A DNA stretch of 64,000 bases from Pseudomonas fluorescens (GCF_900636825.1 NZ_LR134318.1:5379501-5443500), one strand, 5' to 3'; numbered from the stretch's first letter, positions 11,223 to 20,443 are shown. Translations and numbers: made by a program. Notes: generated by a model not told the origin, from the letters alone.

Positions 11223-14200
11223 TCTCACCAAAGATATTCTCATTATCAAGTCAGGAGAGGACTTGGAGAGATCGATCAAGGAGGCTATTGCCAAAGCTAA
11301 GGCATGTGTTTCAAAGGTACTTTTTGAGTCCAAGCACATCGCTCCTAGCAAAATCTCAAGCGGCTCCGTTAATGAGTATTACCAGGCCTCCGTCCTACGT
11401 TTCTTTAACGACCACTTGGATCCGGTTAACGCCCCGGTATACGATGAAGATTGGGTACACAATCTCCATACCTGCACGAAGAAAACTCCGGACGCGAATA
11501 TTGCCAAGCAGGTGGTTCCGAAGACCGCACACGACTGGATTAACAAGTCTTCACTGGAAAGGCTTGCTAAAGATTCAATATTGATTTTGCATTTTCTCTG
11601 GCAGGAAAAAGCCGTACTTCTTCCGTTAGATACCAAGAAGCCCACTGGCGGCAACCAAACTAAGAAGAAGCATTTCGAGTTTGCTGCAGCTGACTACACT
11701 GAAGTTCTCGCCTTGGTCAGCAAGCCTTTCGTTCCTCATGTCACATACGAGAACATTCTTGATATAACTACTGTTATGAAGCCGAGTGCCATCAAGAATT
11801 TCGAGTGGTATGCGTGGCGGATGATTCGCGCCACCGACTGGCACCAAATTGAAGACATCAGGCCGGTTGACATCTCTGATCTTATTGAACATCTAATTAA
11901 AACACGCCGTGGCGAAATCGACTGGTTCATGTATCCAATTGCCCCTGCGGCTTTTCTGAGTTACGTCCAGAAGCTATACCCTGAAAGGTGCCAGCAAGCC
12001 ACTACCCCTCCGAAAAATGATAAGACAGCCAGTAAAAAGGCATTAATCTCTGGTGAATTCAATATCCCTGCTGAACACCAAAAAAGCGTCGATCTCTGGT
12101 TGAAATATCAAGGCAAGTTTATTCAACTGCTAAAAACCAAAGGAATGAAGACTTTTAGGCACTATGAAAGCAGCTTCACGGTGTTGAACACGTTCCTATT
12201 TAGTGAATATCCTGGAAGAACTGGTCTACTTCCACCAGGGCCTCGAGATCTCAATCGTACACACATCGAAGGAGACGGCCAGGTTGGTTTTCTCAGTTAT
12301 CTTCGCAAGGGTCGGTCGGGAACAGCCGTTCAAAAGTCCCTGTATCACTTGGAAGCTTTGTTTGACTACCTGATAGTCAACTCTAGCGCCGATGAGGAAT
12401 TATCTGGCTTCGTTAATCCGATTTCCCACATCGATTATCCAATTGTAAGCAGAAGCTCTGGCACCAACAAGCCAGCTTTCGAATCCGAGCACTTTCCCAT
12501 TCTGCTGCAATACTGTTACGCAATTGAATCTTTCTCAACGCACCTTGCCGACAGGGTTCATGAAGAGCAGATCAATCTGTATGACAAAAAATTCAGGGCA
12601 GATATACCCACAAAGAACTGGAACGAAGCCCAGAAAGTTATTCAAACTGAAAAACTCGGGTACGTACCGGTTGTTTTCTATCGCAACCCAGACTTTGACG
12701 CCAGTCAGCCAAAGTCAGATATCAACCGCCCGATGAAATATGAAGCTCTACACCTTCTCCCTAGGTTCGTAGTGCCCATTATCGAACACAGTGTCGAAAG
12801 GAATGGGCAATGGGTTTTCTATCCCCAACTGAACTACATTCGACACAACATCGTAGCGCTGGAAACCGGCGTTCGAAGCATTCACATTCGGTGGCTGGAA
12901 AAGCTAACCTATGATATGCACATTGATCGATCTAGACCGCTACCGCCTCTTTGTAAGTTGCGAATCAACACAGACAAGGCAAATGGCGCTTGGGATTCCA
13001 CTGTTTCTAGAAACGTAATTTATGTTTTAGACCGCCAAAAGGCCATGATTAAATGGTTCAACGATCCGTCAATGGATGTTCCGGTTTGGTACGACTACCA
13101 TGAAGAAAGCCCATTTGGAAAAATCACCTCCCTGTTCCCTAGGGGCGAAACTCCTGGTGTACTGACAGGAGAAGCCTATGGCAAATACTTCAAGAGGCTT
13201 GTCTATTCTTTTGATTTGTTCTGCCGATTCCAGCTGGGAATTAATACTACGAACGCGATGCCAGAAGCTGTGGGTGACCTGGAGTCAATTGATGCGCCTC
13301 TGGATTACTTGGCGGCACTGAAACTCGAAGCACAAGCCTGTAAGCTCATCGAGCATACTCCGCACTCTTGTCGAGTTTCAGTAGTATCCGAATACATCAG
13401 GGTATTGCCGCCACATATCATAGGCGCGTTCATCACGGGGCAAGCCACTGAAGAACACGTCATGTATTACGCGAAAGTCGACCCTGCATACCTGAAGTCG
13501 GTAGCCCAGTTTCAGAAGATGAGTGTCGAGCAGGGCTGGCTCATTGATCGTCCAGCAATGTCCAATATTAAAGCCGAAGATGTCTCCTCAAAGCTCCAGC
13601 AGGCTTTCCGTCGAGACAAGGAAAAGTCTCTGATTGATTTCGGCGCCATCTCCTTTGACCGCGAGATGAAGGACGATGTCGTGTCAGGCGTCAGGGCCGC
13701 AAAACAGCGCCCAATTGATTCGCTGGCTTTCATGCCCACACACATCTGCCCGTACGGCAATCACTGTCCAGCGGACGTGGTGAAAGACCTGGGTGCCATC
13801 CCTGGACTGAGCACGCCATGCGGTGGTTGCTACTACTCAGTCAAAACTGTCGACCATCTGCCTAGGATTCACGGCCATATCCGAGCTTTAACTGATGAAT
13901 GCAGCGAGCTAGAGGCGTACATCGCAGAGGCAAAAAGGAATGGTGCATCGCTAGAAAGCCTTGTACAGAAAGCCAACCGTCGCAAATTCCTGGCTACGGA
14001 GATCATCTCCTGGAGCGTCACAGCACACTGTCTCGAACAAATGTATAGCGAGATTAAAACGCGTGAAAGTTTCTTGGTAGAGAAGCCTGAAATCGTGTCA
14101 GAACATCTGGAACGTCTGGAGCTGAAAGAGCACTCGCTCTCCAATCTCATCGCCCGCACTGCTGAAGCCAAGTCACATGCAGAGTATTTCACTCCACAAC

Positions 14201-14448
14201 TGAACCAGCAGCTCAAGGTAGCCAGGAACAAGCTGCTGGCGTTCACAGGAGACTTCAACCGCATGCTGGAAGAAGCCCCGACTGGTTTCACGTTAATCGA
14301 TGAATTCAGAGGACTGATTCGATCTGCCTGTGAAGTCCTCGGCATTTCGCTACACGAACTGAGCGATGCAATGACCAAGCCTATGGCTTTGAATCGCCCT
14401 GATTCGATTCTGAAGCTAATTTCGAGCCCTGGGAGTGTCCCAGCATGA
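11215..14448 (+). CDS. gmtZ: very large tyrosine recombinase, GmtZ-like
   Basis: The 1,077-residue protein is much longer than ordinary integrases (300-450). I can still see a tyrosine recombinase core in the middle: R554 (ETGVRSIHIRWL), H717-S-C-R720, H748 and Y751/Y752 (EEHVMYYAKV). After it comes a cysteine cluster (HICPYGNHCP and CGGCYYS near residue 850), probably a zinc site, and then a long helical, coiled-coil tail. The start at 11215 is chosen because GGAG lies just upstream; it overlaps the end of gmtY by 8 bases. The two recombinases probably act as partners. The name rests on remembered GMT architecture. Confidence 0.78.
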   Translation: MINLTKDILIIKSGEDLERSIKEAIAKAKACVSKVLFESKHIAPSKISSGSVNEYYQASVLRFFNDHLDPVNAPVYDEDWVHNLHTCTKKTPDANIAKQVVPKTAHDWINKSSLERLAKDSILILHFLWQEKAVLLPLDTKKPTGGNQTKKKHFEFAAADYTEVLALVSKPFVPHVTYENILDITTVMKPSAIKNFEWYAWRMIRATDWHQIEDIRPVDISDLIEHLIKTRRGEIDWFMYPIAPAAFLSYVQKLYPERCQQATTPPKNDKTASKKALISGEFNIPAEHQKSVDLWLKYQGKFIQLLKTKGMKTFRHYESSFTVLNTFLFSEYPGRTGLLPPGPRDLNRTHIEGDGQVGFLSYLRKGRSGTAVQKSLYHLEALFDYLIVNSSADEELSGFVNPISHIDYPIVSRSSGTNKPAFESEHFPILLQYCYAIESFSTHLADRVHEEQINLYDKKFRADIPTKNWNEAQKVIQTEKLGYVPVVFYRNPDFDASQPKSDINRPMKYEALHLLPRFVVPIIEHSVERNGQWVFYPQLNYIRHNIVALETGVRSIHIRWLEKLTYDMHIDRSRPLPPLCKLRINTDKANGAWDSTVSRNVIYVLDRQKAMIKWFNDPSMDVPVWYDYHEESPFGKITSLFPRGETPGVLTGEAYGKYFKRLVYSFDLFCRFQLGINTTNAMPEAVGDLESIDAPLDYLAALKLEAQACKLIEHTPHSCRVSVVSEYIRVLPPHIIGAFITGQATEEHVMYYAKVDPAYLKSVAQFQKMSVEQGWLIDRPAMSNIKAEDVSSKLQQAFRRDKEKSLIDFGAISFDREMKDDVVSGVRAAKQRPIDSLAFMPTHICPYGNHCPADVVKDLGAIPGLSTPCGGCYYSVKTVDHLPRIHGHIRALTDECSELEAYIAEAKRNGASLESLVQKANRRKFLATEIISWSVTAHCLEQMYSEIKTRESFLVEKPEIVSEHLERLELKEHSLSNLIARTAEAKSHAEYFTPQLNQQLKVARNKLLAFTGDFNRMLEEAPTGFTLIDEFRGLIRSACEVLGISLHELSDAMTKPMALNRPDSILKLISSPGSVPA

Positions 14449-15113
14449 GCAAGGGTGCAAAACCTGGCCAAAATCGCTTTGCAGGCTCCCAGAAGAGAAA
14501 TCGCGAGTTCAGGATCAGCCGGATAAAGGATGAAGTTGTCCCGAGACTGAAGACGTTTGTGGGGAAGACATCTTTTGACGGCATTACCCCTTTTTCCAGG
14601 TTTTGTGCAGAGCTTTACAACGCCGATCTGCCCGTAAACGAGAAGAAGATAGGCTATCGCACACTGGTTCAAAGCACCGATTATTGGGCATTGATCGGCC
14701 CACTGTTCCATAGATATTGGGACTCCGCCGGCAACATGGAATCCACGAAGAACAAGCTAGTCGAGAAGCTATCAGCGCATCGGGCAGATGGGCTCCAAGC
14801 AGAGACAGAAAGGCTGAAGAAAGAAATAGAGGCTCTCAAATCAGCGCTTCGTACTCACGGGGCCACCCTGGCTCCCATTTCGGATTCAAAGCACAGCGAT
14901 CAGGCCTTCATGACGAAGTTTGATAAGACCTGCCGTGCCCTTATGCTGGTGCTCAAAGCGAGCGACGGCATGTTCGTTGTTGACATGATGGCCGGAAAAA
15001 TCACCTGCACATTTGATGATCTCGAACCTGCTGAAGGGCTTGTTCCAAAAGATATTGCCGAACCCTTCGTCCTTTGGATGAAAGCCAAGGAAAGCACTAA
15101 TGGCGACCGGTGA
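14445..15113 (+). CDS. gmtX: small coiled-coil protein of the recombinase operon, GmtX candidate
   Basis: The 222-residue protein starts inside the stop codon of the previous gene (ATGA overlap), so it is translationally coupled. It has a basic N terminus (about 1-30), a helical region and a clear heptad segment around residues 120-140 (LQAETERLKKEIEALKSAL). No catalytic motif is recognised. As the third gene behind two recombinases it fits the GmtX position of gamma-Mobile-Trio elements. The next gene is an alternative candidate for that name. Tn554-type systems also use a small third protein (TnpC) that assists two tyrosine recombinases, which suggests an accessory or DNA-bridging role. Confidence 0.55.
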   Translation: MSKGAKPGQNRFAGSQKRNREFRISRIKDEVVPRLKTFVGKTSFDGITPFSRFCAELYNADLPVNEKKIGYRTLVQSTDYWALIGPLFHRYWDSAGNMESTKNKLVEKLSAHRADGLQAETERLKKEIEALKSALRTHGATLAPISDSKHSDQAFMTKFDKTCRALMLVLKASDGMFVVDMMAGKITCTFDDLEPAEGLVPKDIAEPFVLWMKAKESTNGDR

Positions 15114-15573
15114 TCAAAAGCGCTCTCCGTACGACCGCTACAGGGACTATGTGCTGCAGCTTGAACAGGCTGGAAAAAAGTTTCCTGTGAATCAGTTTGG
15201 CGCCGTCAACTTCAGCAAAATCGCTGATGAATGTGGTAATCGTAGGCAGTGGTTTTCTGAAAGCGCCAAGAAGATCTTTTGCTCACAGGGCAAAACCCTT
15301 GAGCAGGTCATCGCGAAGGACATTCGCCGCATAGGCAGTGAGTTTGTTGCGGCCAAAGATCCTGAGTCTCTGGCGATTGATATGGCGGATTCGAAAAGTC
15401 GCGAAGCGAATCGGTTGCGAGTAATGCTTGAGCAAAAGTCGAAGGAAAACGAACTGCTCCGCGAGCAAGTTGAGCGACTCTCTGCCGAGCTACGGTTGCT
15501 TCGGACATCTGCGCAAGAAATCAGTAGCCAGCAGGACTTGATGATCGACTCCGGGCGGTCATTCATCCTATGA
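15100..15573 (+). CDS. small coiled-coil protein in the recombinase operon
   Basis: The 157-residue protein overlaps the preceding gene by 14 bases and the following helicase gene by 4, so it belongs to the same transcript. The N-terminal half resembles a small DNA-binding fold (RKQWF-type helix: NRRQWFSESAKKIF). The C-terminal half is a coiled coil (EQKSKENELLREQVERLSAE at about 108-127). No family is recognised. It may be a DNA-binding adaptor or orientation factor for the recombinases, but this is inference from position only. Confidence 0.6.
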   Translation: MATGDQKRSPYDRYRDYVLQLEQAGKKFPVNQFGAVNFSKIADECGNRRQWFSESAKKIFCSQGKTLEQVIAKDIRRIGSEFVAAKDPESLAIDMADSKSREANRLRVMLEQKSKENELLREQVERLSAELRLLRTSAQEISSQQDLMIDSGRSFIL

Positions 15574-17735
15574 GCAATCTGTCGAACATAATCCAGGTGA
15601 GCTCGGTAAAGCCAGGCAGTTTTGGCGGAGCAGTTTTCTCCGGGCGCATCATTGGCCAAAACAAAATCTACACATGCAGAGCCAGCTATAAAGTCATCAC
15701 TCGCATACCTCAACCCGGTGAATGCTGGCAGTTCAAAGGTTCGATCACAGGGCATGATCAGTACAGGGATTTCGTTCTGATCGAGAGCTGCCACATCGTA
15801 AACCTGCCCATAGCGGCATATGTGGAACGATTGCTGGTGAAGCATCCTGCGTTTCGCGGGCTGTCATTCGGCAAAGCGAAAGTCTCGAAACTGGTCAGGG
15901 CATTTGGCGCAGAAAATCTTGCTCAGGCATTGACTGCAGGCAGGGTCAGCTACCTGGCGGAATTTATTAATCCCGATCTCGCCCAGAAGGTCGTGGATGC
16001 CTGGAGGACACTGCAGGATGAGATTTCAACGATTGAATTTCTCTTGGAGCACGACTTCGATCCTGGGCTCGCCAAAAGCATTCTCAAGGTTTGCCAGACG
16101 GATACAGTAGAGCGCCTAAAGCTTAATCCGTACAGCCTCGTAGCGTTTCAAGGCATCCACCCGAACATGTGGAAAATCGTAGACGCCGCAGCAGCCAAGC
16201 TAGGCATACCTCAGGATGACCCACGCAGGCTGGCCGGCCTTGTGGAGAACTTGCTCTATGTGCGCTTGGATCAGGGTCATACCGCATACGAAATCGAAGA
16301 GCTAAAAGCCGCCCTGATGCAGAAGCTTCCATCCGCCAGATTGGTAGACCAGGCTATCGACTGTGCCCTACAAAGGCGTGCTGTATGCGTTAAGAAGGAT
16401 CAAGGGACGACGCTTATCCAGCCACTGGGAGCGGCCCTTGTCGAAAGTAAACTCGAGCAGCGAGTCGCGAGTCTACTGTCCTCTCAGGCCTCATTGCTTC
16501 ACGGTTCTCCGCAGGAACTGGAGCAAGCGATTGAAGATTACTGCGCACACGGTGAGAGCGTGCCTGGACACTCACTCACCCGAGACCAGAAAAGCGCAGT
16601 GCTGATGGCGCTTACTAATCGCATCAGCACGCTGACTGGATTTGGCGGTACGGGCAAGACAACCGTGCTGAAAGCCATCGTTGATATAGCCTCTCAGCAC
16701 CGCCCAGTGCATGTCTTAGCACTGAGTGGAAAAGCCAAGGAGCGCGCCAAGGAGTCTGTTGGCCGAGACACCTACACGATCCACAGCTTCTTGATCAAAA
16801 TCAGCACCGCAAGCTCAGGGATCAGCACTGGAGGCGACCCTCTAGTAATCATTGATGAATCCAGCATGGTAGACATCGCCTTGATGCTGAAACTGCTGAA
16901 TGCTTTCGCGAAGAAAGAACTGTCTCTCTTGCTAGTAGGGGATACCGGTCAGCTATCTCCGGTTGGTTATGGAATCTTCTTCCATGCACTGGCCAAATCG
17001 AAGGCGATACCGTCGACTCACCTGATCAAGGTTCACAGGTCTATCGGCAACAGTCACCTTCAGAACATCGCCATGAAGATTAGATCTGGTCACCTGGACA
17101 CCTTGCCATTCTGGAATGGCGAGCGCGATGGGGTTTATCTGATCCCCTGCACAAACACGCAGGACATGCTGACACACCTCGCGAAGATCAAGCAGATCAT
17201 CCCTGACGCTCAGATCCTGACGCCACACATGTCTGATCGCATGCCGGATTCCGGGCACAAGATAAACAAACATCTGCAAAGTGCCCTCCAGCATACAGAC
17301 GAGACGCAGGGCATCTGGATGGGCAAATACTGGCTGCGAGTTAACGACCCCGTCATCGTCACCCAGAATAGCTACGAACATAATCTGTTCAACGGCAACA
17401 CCGGGATCATGACTGGCGTTACGTCAATCGATGGCCAGACTTCAGGTGTGTTTTTCTTCAATGGGCTCGAAGTGACCCTCTCTAGGATGGACTTGTTCGG
17501 GCTGGGAATGAAGCTTGCCTACGCCATATCCATTCATAAGGCGCAAGGCAGCGAGTACGAGACGTCGATCCTTTGCATTCTGAGTCAAAGCGAATTTGTG
17601 GAACGAAGCATGCTTTACACAGCCGTCTCACGATCTAAGCGGCTGGCCTTGATCCTAAGCACGCATGACATCATGCAGCAGGGGGTAGCTCGCCCGAACC
17701 GAAGTGACACCCTCTGTGTGGGCTTCTCGGTTTGA
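15570..17735 (+). CDS. RecD-like superfamily 1 DNA helicase
   Basis: The 721-residue protein resembles RecD2/TraI-type SF1B helicases. It has helix-hairpin-helix-like repeats in the N-terminal half (about 80-260). Next come Walker A TGFGGTGKTT near residue 360, Walker B VIIDESSMVD near 430, motif III LLVGDTGQLSPVGYG, and the C-terminal UvrD_C_2 segment AISIHKAQGSEYE and YTAVSRSK. It starts in the stop of the previous gene. A helicase in the same operon as two recombinases suggests a step involving strand unwinding, or repair, during excision or integration. The motifs are intact, so I expect it to be active. Confidence 0.85.
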   Translation: MSNLSNIIQVSSVKPGSFGGAVFSGRIIGQNKIYTCRASYKVITRIPQPGECWQFKGSITGHDQYRDFVLIESCHIVNLPIAAYVERLLVKHPAFRGLSFGKAKVSKLVRAFGAENLAQALTAGRVSYLAEFINPDLAQKVVDAWRTLQDEISTIEFLLEHDFDPGLAKSILKVCQTDTVERLKLNPYSLVAFQGIHPNMWKIVDAAAAKLGIPQDDPRRLAGLVENLLYVRLDQGHTAYEIEELKAALMQKLPSARLVDQAIDCALQRRAVCVKKDQGTTLIQPLGAALVESKLEQRVASLLSSQASLLHGSPQELEQAIEDYCAHGESVPGHSLTRDQKSAVLMALTNRISTLTGFGGTGKTTVLKAIVDIASQHRPVHVLALSGKAKERAKESVGRDTYTIHSFLIKISTASSGISTGGDPLVIIDESSMVDIALMLKLLNAFAKKELSLLLVGDTGQLSPVGYGIFFHALAKSKAIPSTHLIKVHRSIGNSHLQNIAMKIRSGHLDTLPFWNGERDGVYLIPCTNTQDMLTHLAKIKQIIPDAQILTPHMSDRMPDSGHKINKHLQSALQHTDETQGIWMGKYWLRVNDPVIVTQNSYEHNLFNGNTGIMTGVTSIDGQTSGVFFFNGLEVTLSRMDLFGLGMKLAYAISIHKAQGSEYETSILCILSQSEFVERSMLYTAVSRSKRLALILSTHDIMQQGVARPNRSDTLCVGFSV

Positions 17736-17846
17736 ATATCAAACAGGTCGTTAGCCCTACAATATTGTGGGCAGGGCCTTCGCTTCAGGCGGCTTACCTT
17801 GCTTGTATGATCGCGGGATCCGCGCCCAATGCCTCAAGGTAGGAGA

Positions 17847-18404
17847 ATGTCATTGAAGCTGTTCACAAGCCTTTGGAATCTCATCAACCCCGACAGTCGC
17901 CCTGACTGGGAGAAAGCGCGAGAACGCGAGTTCATCTTGGCAGCAAACAGCCTAAAAACCCTTTCGGTCACCGACCGGGGCGGCATGTCTATCGACCCCG
18001 AAGAGCTGCGCGACCAGATAGTCGCGTCGCGTGAGCAGTTGAAGCATCTTGTCCGCAGGCCAGAAGCGCCTAACCGATCATTCAGAGCAGCGGAAGATGT
18101 CCAGGTGGAACCGTTAGTGAGTTCCACCGTAGAGGCTCCGGCGAGCGCCATGGACTGTATTGAGGTGGTGGCATGGCGTCGGTTGCAGACCGGCGCTGCT
18201 GTGCGCTACGTGTGCCTCCAGTGTACAAGTTCGGAGCGATTCGCTGTCGCTACAGCCAGTCTGTTCACAGAGGCCATAGAGAGTCTACCGACTTGGGTCG
18301 ATGGTAATACCAACAGGCAAGTTGCAAATGCACTTCAGAGCGGTGGACTCCATTGGTACGCGACTTTGAGTGAGGCGATAAATGCTTGGGATGCGGAGCT
18401 TTAA
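17847..18404 (+). CDS. hypothetical protein
   Basis: The 185-residue protein is not recognised. The start at 17847 is preferred over 17829 because AGGAG lies 5-6 bases before it. No signal peptide or membrane segment is seen; the first 60 residues are helical and charged. It begins 111 bases after the helicase gene, with a possible -10 (TATGAT) in between, so it may have its own promoter. It is the first cargo gene of the island. Confidence 0.6.
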   Translation: MSLKLFTSLWNLINPDSRPDWEKAREREFILAANSLKTLSVTDRGGMSIDPEELRDQIVASREQLKHLVRRPEAPNRSFRAAEDVQVEPLVSSTVEAPASAMDCIEVVAWRRLQTGAAVRYVCLQCTSSERFAVATASLFTEAIESLPTWVDGNTNRQVANALQSGGLHWYATLSEAINAWDAEL

Positions 18405-18483
18405 TGACCCTGAGCGTTCAGTTGGGGCGTGCCCCTGCGGGGAGGGGCTGTCGTAAACCGAGCCTTGGCGCGAGCGCCAGCAT

Positions 18484-18530
18484 CTCGGCCCTTCGGGCTT
18501 CCATCCCACACGACTGCGCGCTCCGCTTGC
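18484..18530 (+). repeat. 47-bp intergenic repeat, copy 1
   Basis: This stretch matches 19660-19706 in about 40 of 47 positions, including the shared block CTGCGCGCTCCGCTTGC at its right end. Both copies are GC-rich islands in otherwise AT-richer DNA, lie between genes and have short internal dyads (CCCTTCGGG here). The function is unknown. Confidence 0.8.
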
Positions 18531-18627
18531 CATGCTTATCCAGCCGTGTGATCACCTTCCTTCAGTTCGAGCGGACAACCAGGCTGAGCTAGATCCAAAG
18601 CTCACTGGGTTCTACCCCTTTGAAAGT

Positions 18628-19092
18628 TCAAGCTTCAAAGAAAGCACGGTAGGCGTTCATCAAAGCAGTTGCGTCATTCAAAGCTCGGTGGTGCCTGGTT
18701 GTCGGCAGTAGGCGATAAATGTCACTTGCCGCCTCCCTACCCACCAACACCTCCAAAGGCTTCAACTCGAAGGTAGGTATCAGATCTGCTGCCTCGTAGA
18801 GCACATCGAGCCAACAGCCGTCCTGAGGTGAATCACTGCAAAGCACCTGCCCGGAAAACAGCTGATTCATATTTCTCGCGACGGCGGCTGGGGTATCACC
18901 TTCCTGATGTAACTGATCTTGAGTGAGACCGTGCATGTCTTGCGCGTCAAACGACCAGTGCGTCCAGTACCGGACGGGCTTGATAAGCGAGCTGAAAGTG
19001 GTATCAATCGACACGACGGCAACTTCAATCGGATAGCTGTCAGGAGCTATTCCAGAAGCTTCAAAATCAATAAAAAAAGAAGGCCGTTCCAC
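18628..19092 (-). CDS. DEDDh 3'-5' exonuclease (DnaQ/RNase T fold)
   Basis: The 154-residue protein has the DEDDh exonuclease motifs: FIDFEASG (ExoI, D and E), a middle region with a likely ExoII aspartate, and HHRALNDA (ExoIII, H and D). It is a stand-alone domain, so it could act on DNA or RNA ends. The start is a GTG at 19092 with AGGAG upstream. It lies alone between two unknown genes near the recombination operon. A role in defence or in processing ends is possible; the sequence does not decide. Confidence 0.8.
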   Translation of the reverse strand: MERPSFFIDFEASGIAPDSYPIEVAVVSIDTTFSSLIKPVRYWTHWSFDAQDMHGLTQDQLHQEGDTPAAVARNMNQLFSGQVLCSDSPQDGCWLDVLYEAADLIPTFELKPLEVLVGREAASDIYRLLPTTRHHRALNDATALMNAYRAFFEA

Positions 19093-19178
19093 CTTGCTGC
19101 TCCTGTTTGAGGCTGCGCTTTTCAGCAGCTACACCGACTGCTTATGTGTTTGCGCCGCCATTGCTCGAACCAGCAGTT

Positions 19179-19580
19179 CTAGCTGCTAGCAGCCTTTGCA
19201 AGTCGATGGTCTTGCAGATGCTGCATCTCACGCTCCCATTCAACCAGAAATTTATCCCAGTCTGAGGCGTATGGCCCATCAAGCAACCTGGTCGAGCCGA
19301 TACTTGCTTGATTGAAGCGCTCCCTCCATGGCTGCGGGATAGTCTGCTCCAGGATGATGTCGATGCCGGAGTGGTGATGCTGCAACGTGACACAATCCCG
19401 AAGCTGGCTGAGTTCAAGTGCCTTGTCAGCATGAGGGGAGACTTTTCGCTCTAGAAGGTCAAGGTCATCGAGAATGGATAAAGCATCGAACGCCTTCGAA
19501 TCGCCTGGAGATATGTTCGCAAGCATCCACAAAGCCTTTCGTCTCTTGGCTTCCAGCTCGCGGAGTTCATCGTCGGGCAT
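19179..19580 (-). CDS. hypothetical protein
   Basis: The 133-residue protein begins MPDDELRELEAKRRKALWML with a strongly helical N terminus. The longer frame upstream runs through a GC-rich repeat and is unlikely to be translated, so the ATG at 19580, with AAGAG upstream, was chosen. No known domain, membrane segment or catalytic motif is seen. Confidence 0.55.
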   Translation of the reverse strand: MPDDELRELEAKRRKALWMLANISPGDSKAFDALSILDDLDLLERKVSPHADKALELSQLRDCVTLQHHHSGIDIILEQTIPQPWRERFNQASIGSTRLLDGPYASDWDKFLVEWEREMQHLQDHRLAKAASS

Positions 19581-19659
19581 GTGAGTTAGCTCTTGTTGGC
19601 GTTGATGGCATGCCGCCTGCGGCGTTAGGCTGCCGTGAATCGAGCCCCGCCAAGGCGTG

Positions 19660-19706
19660 TCTCGCCCCTGCGGGCTCGCATCCCTCACGCCTGCGCGCTC
19701 CGCTTG
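19660..19706 (+). repeat. 47-bp intergenic repeat, copy 2
   Basis: Second copy of the element at 18484-18530, about 1.2 kb away in the same orientation, again between genes. CCCCTGCGGG replaces CCCTTCGGG in the dyad. It sits in a 270-base gap between the starts of two divergent genes. Confidence 0.8.
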
Positions 19707-19852
19707 CTTGGTGTCTGAGCCTCTGTGAAGCATAGATCGCAACGCATCCTACCCTCATGATTCGGAGCTCGGCATCGCTTTTAGAAGCGTTCTGTTATCG
19801 TTCTAAAACTAATTTAGTCGCTCTTAGTCATCAGCCTTCTGGGGAGCCGGGA

Positions 19853-20368
19853 ATGGACACAACTCGACGTGTACCAGGCAGAGCCTACCAAAAGGTTCGC
19901 GATCCCGAGCGCCTACTCATTGAAGAACGTGCCGAAGCTCTATCCGCTGCCGGCTACCCACTGCCAGCTGATGACCCGGCTATGTACGCTGAGCAACGGC
20001 TAAAAGAGGCCAGAGCTGCAGCGCGTTCATCCCAGGTAGGTAGCGTTAGCGAAAACACTGCGGCGGAGCTCTCCGCAAGAGAGGTATCCCACGTACTCAG
20101 GGAGGTGATTTTCGGTCGAACCGTCATGAGTAAGGTGGGTCATGAATCGTGGGACGAAATTTATGCCGGCCACTTCCAGATCAATGTAGATAGTTGGGAG
20201 ATATCGATTTACAACGACTGCGATCAGCTCGATTACTGCGAAAAATGCATCAGCCCGGATGGGCGACACTGGTCGTTTGACTCCGGAGATCGCTTTGGCA
20301 CAGACCCCATTGCACTGCTATCTGCATGGGAGCATCAGATGCTTGAGAACCTGCTGAAGGCTCTCTAG
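19853..20368 (+). CDS. hypothetical protein, Pseudomonas-type (possibly DUF7693)
   Basis: The 171-residue protein has a variable, charged N terminus and a conserved-looking C-terminal half (LREVIFGRTVMSKVGHESWD, NDCDQLDYCEKCISPDG, DPIALLSAWEHQ). I recall this block as a small family common in Pseudomonas accessory regions, and DUF7693 is my best guess. It has a CxxC pair but no obvious enzyme motif. The start at 19853 has GGAG 6 bases upstream; the longer frame from 19757 lacks a site. Confidence 0.6.
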   Translation: MDTTRRVPGRAYQKVRDPERLLIEERAEALSAAGYPLPADDPAMYAEQRLKEARAAARSSQVGSVSENTAAELSAREVSHVLREVIFGRTVMSKVGHESWDEIYAGHFQINVDSWEISIYNDCDQLDYCEKCISPDGRHWSFDSGDRFGTDPIALLSAWEHQMLENLLKAL

Positions 20369-20443
20369 CGGTCGACTTTTAGTCGGCAACGACGACTGTC
20401 GCAGCCGCGCATCTTCTAACACCTACGTCAGCGTACATAGCCT

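Noticed and set aside
13869..14711. 280-codon minus-strand frame across gmtZ and the third gene
   Set aside because: Antisense to two genes with overlapping start/stop codons and clear coding character.
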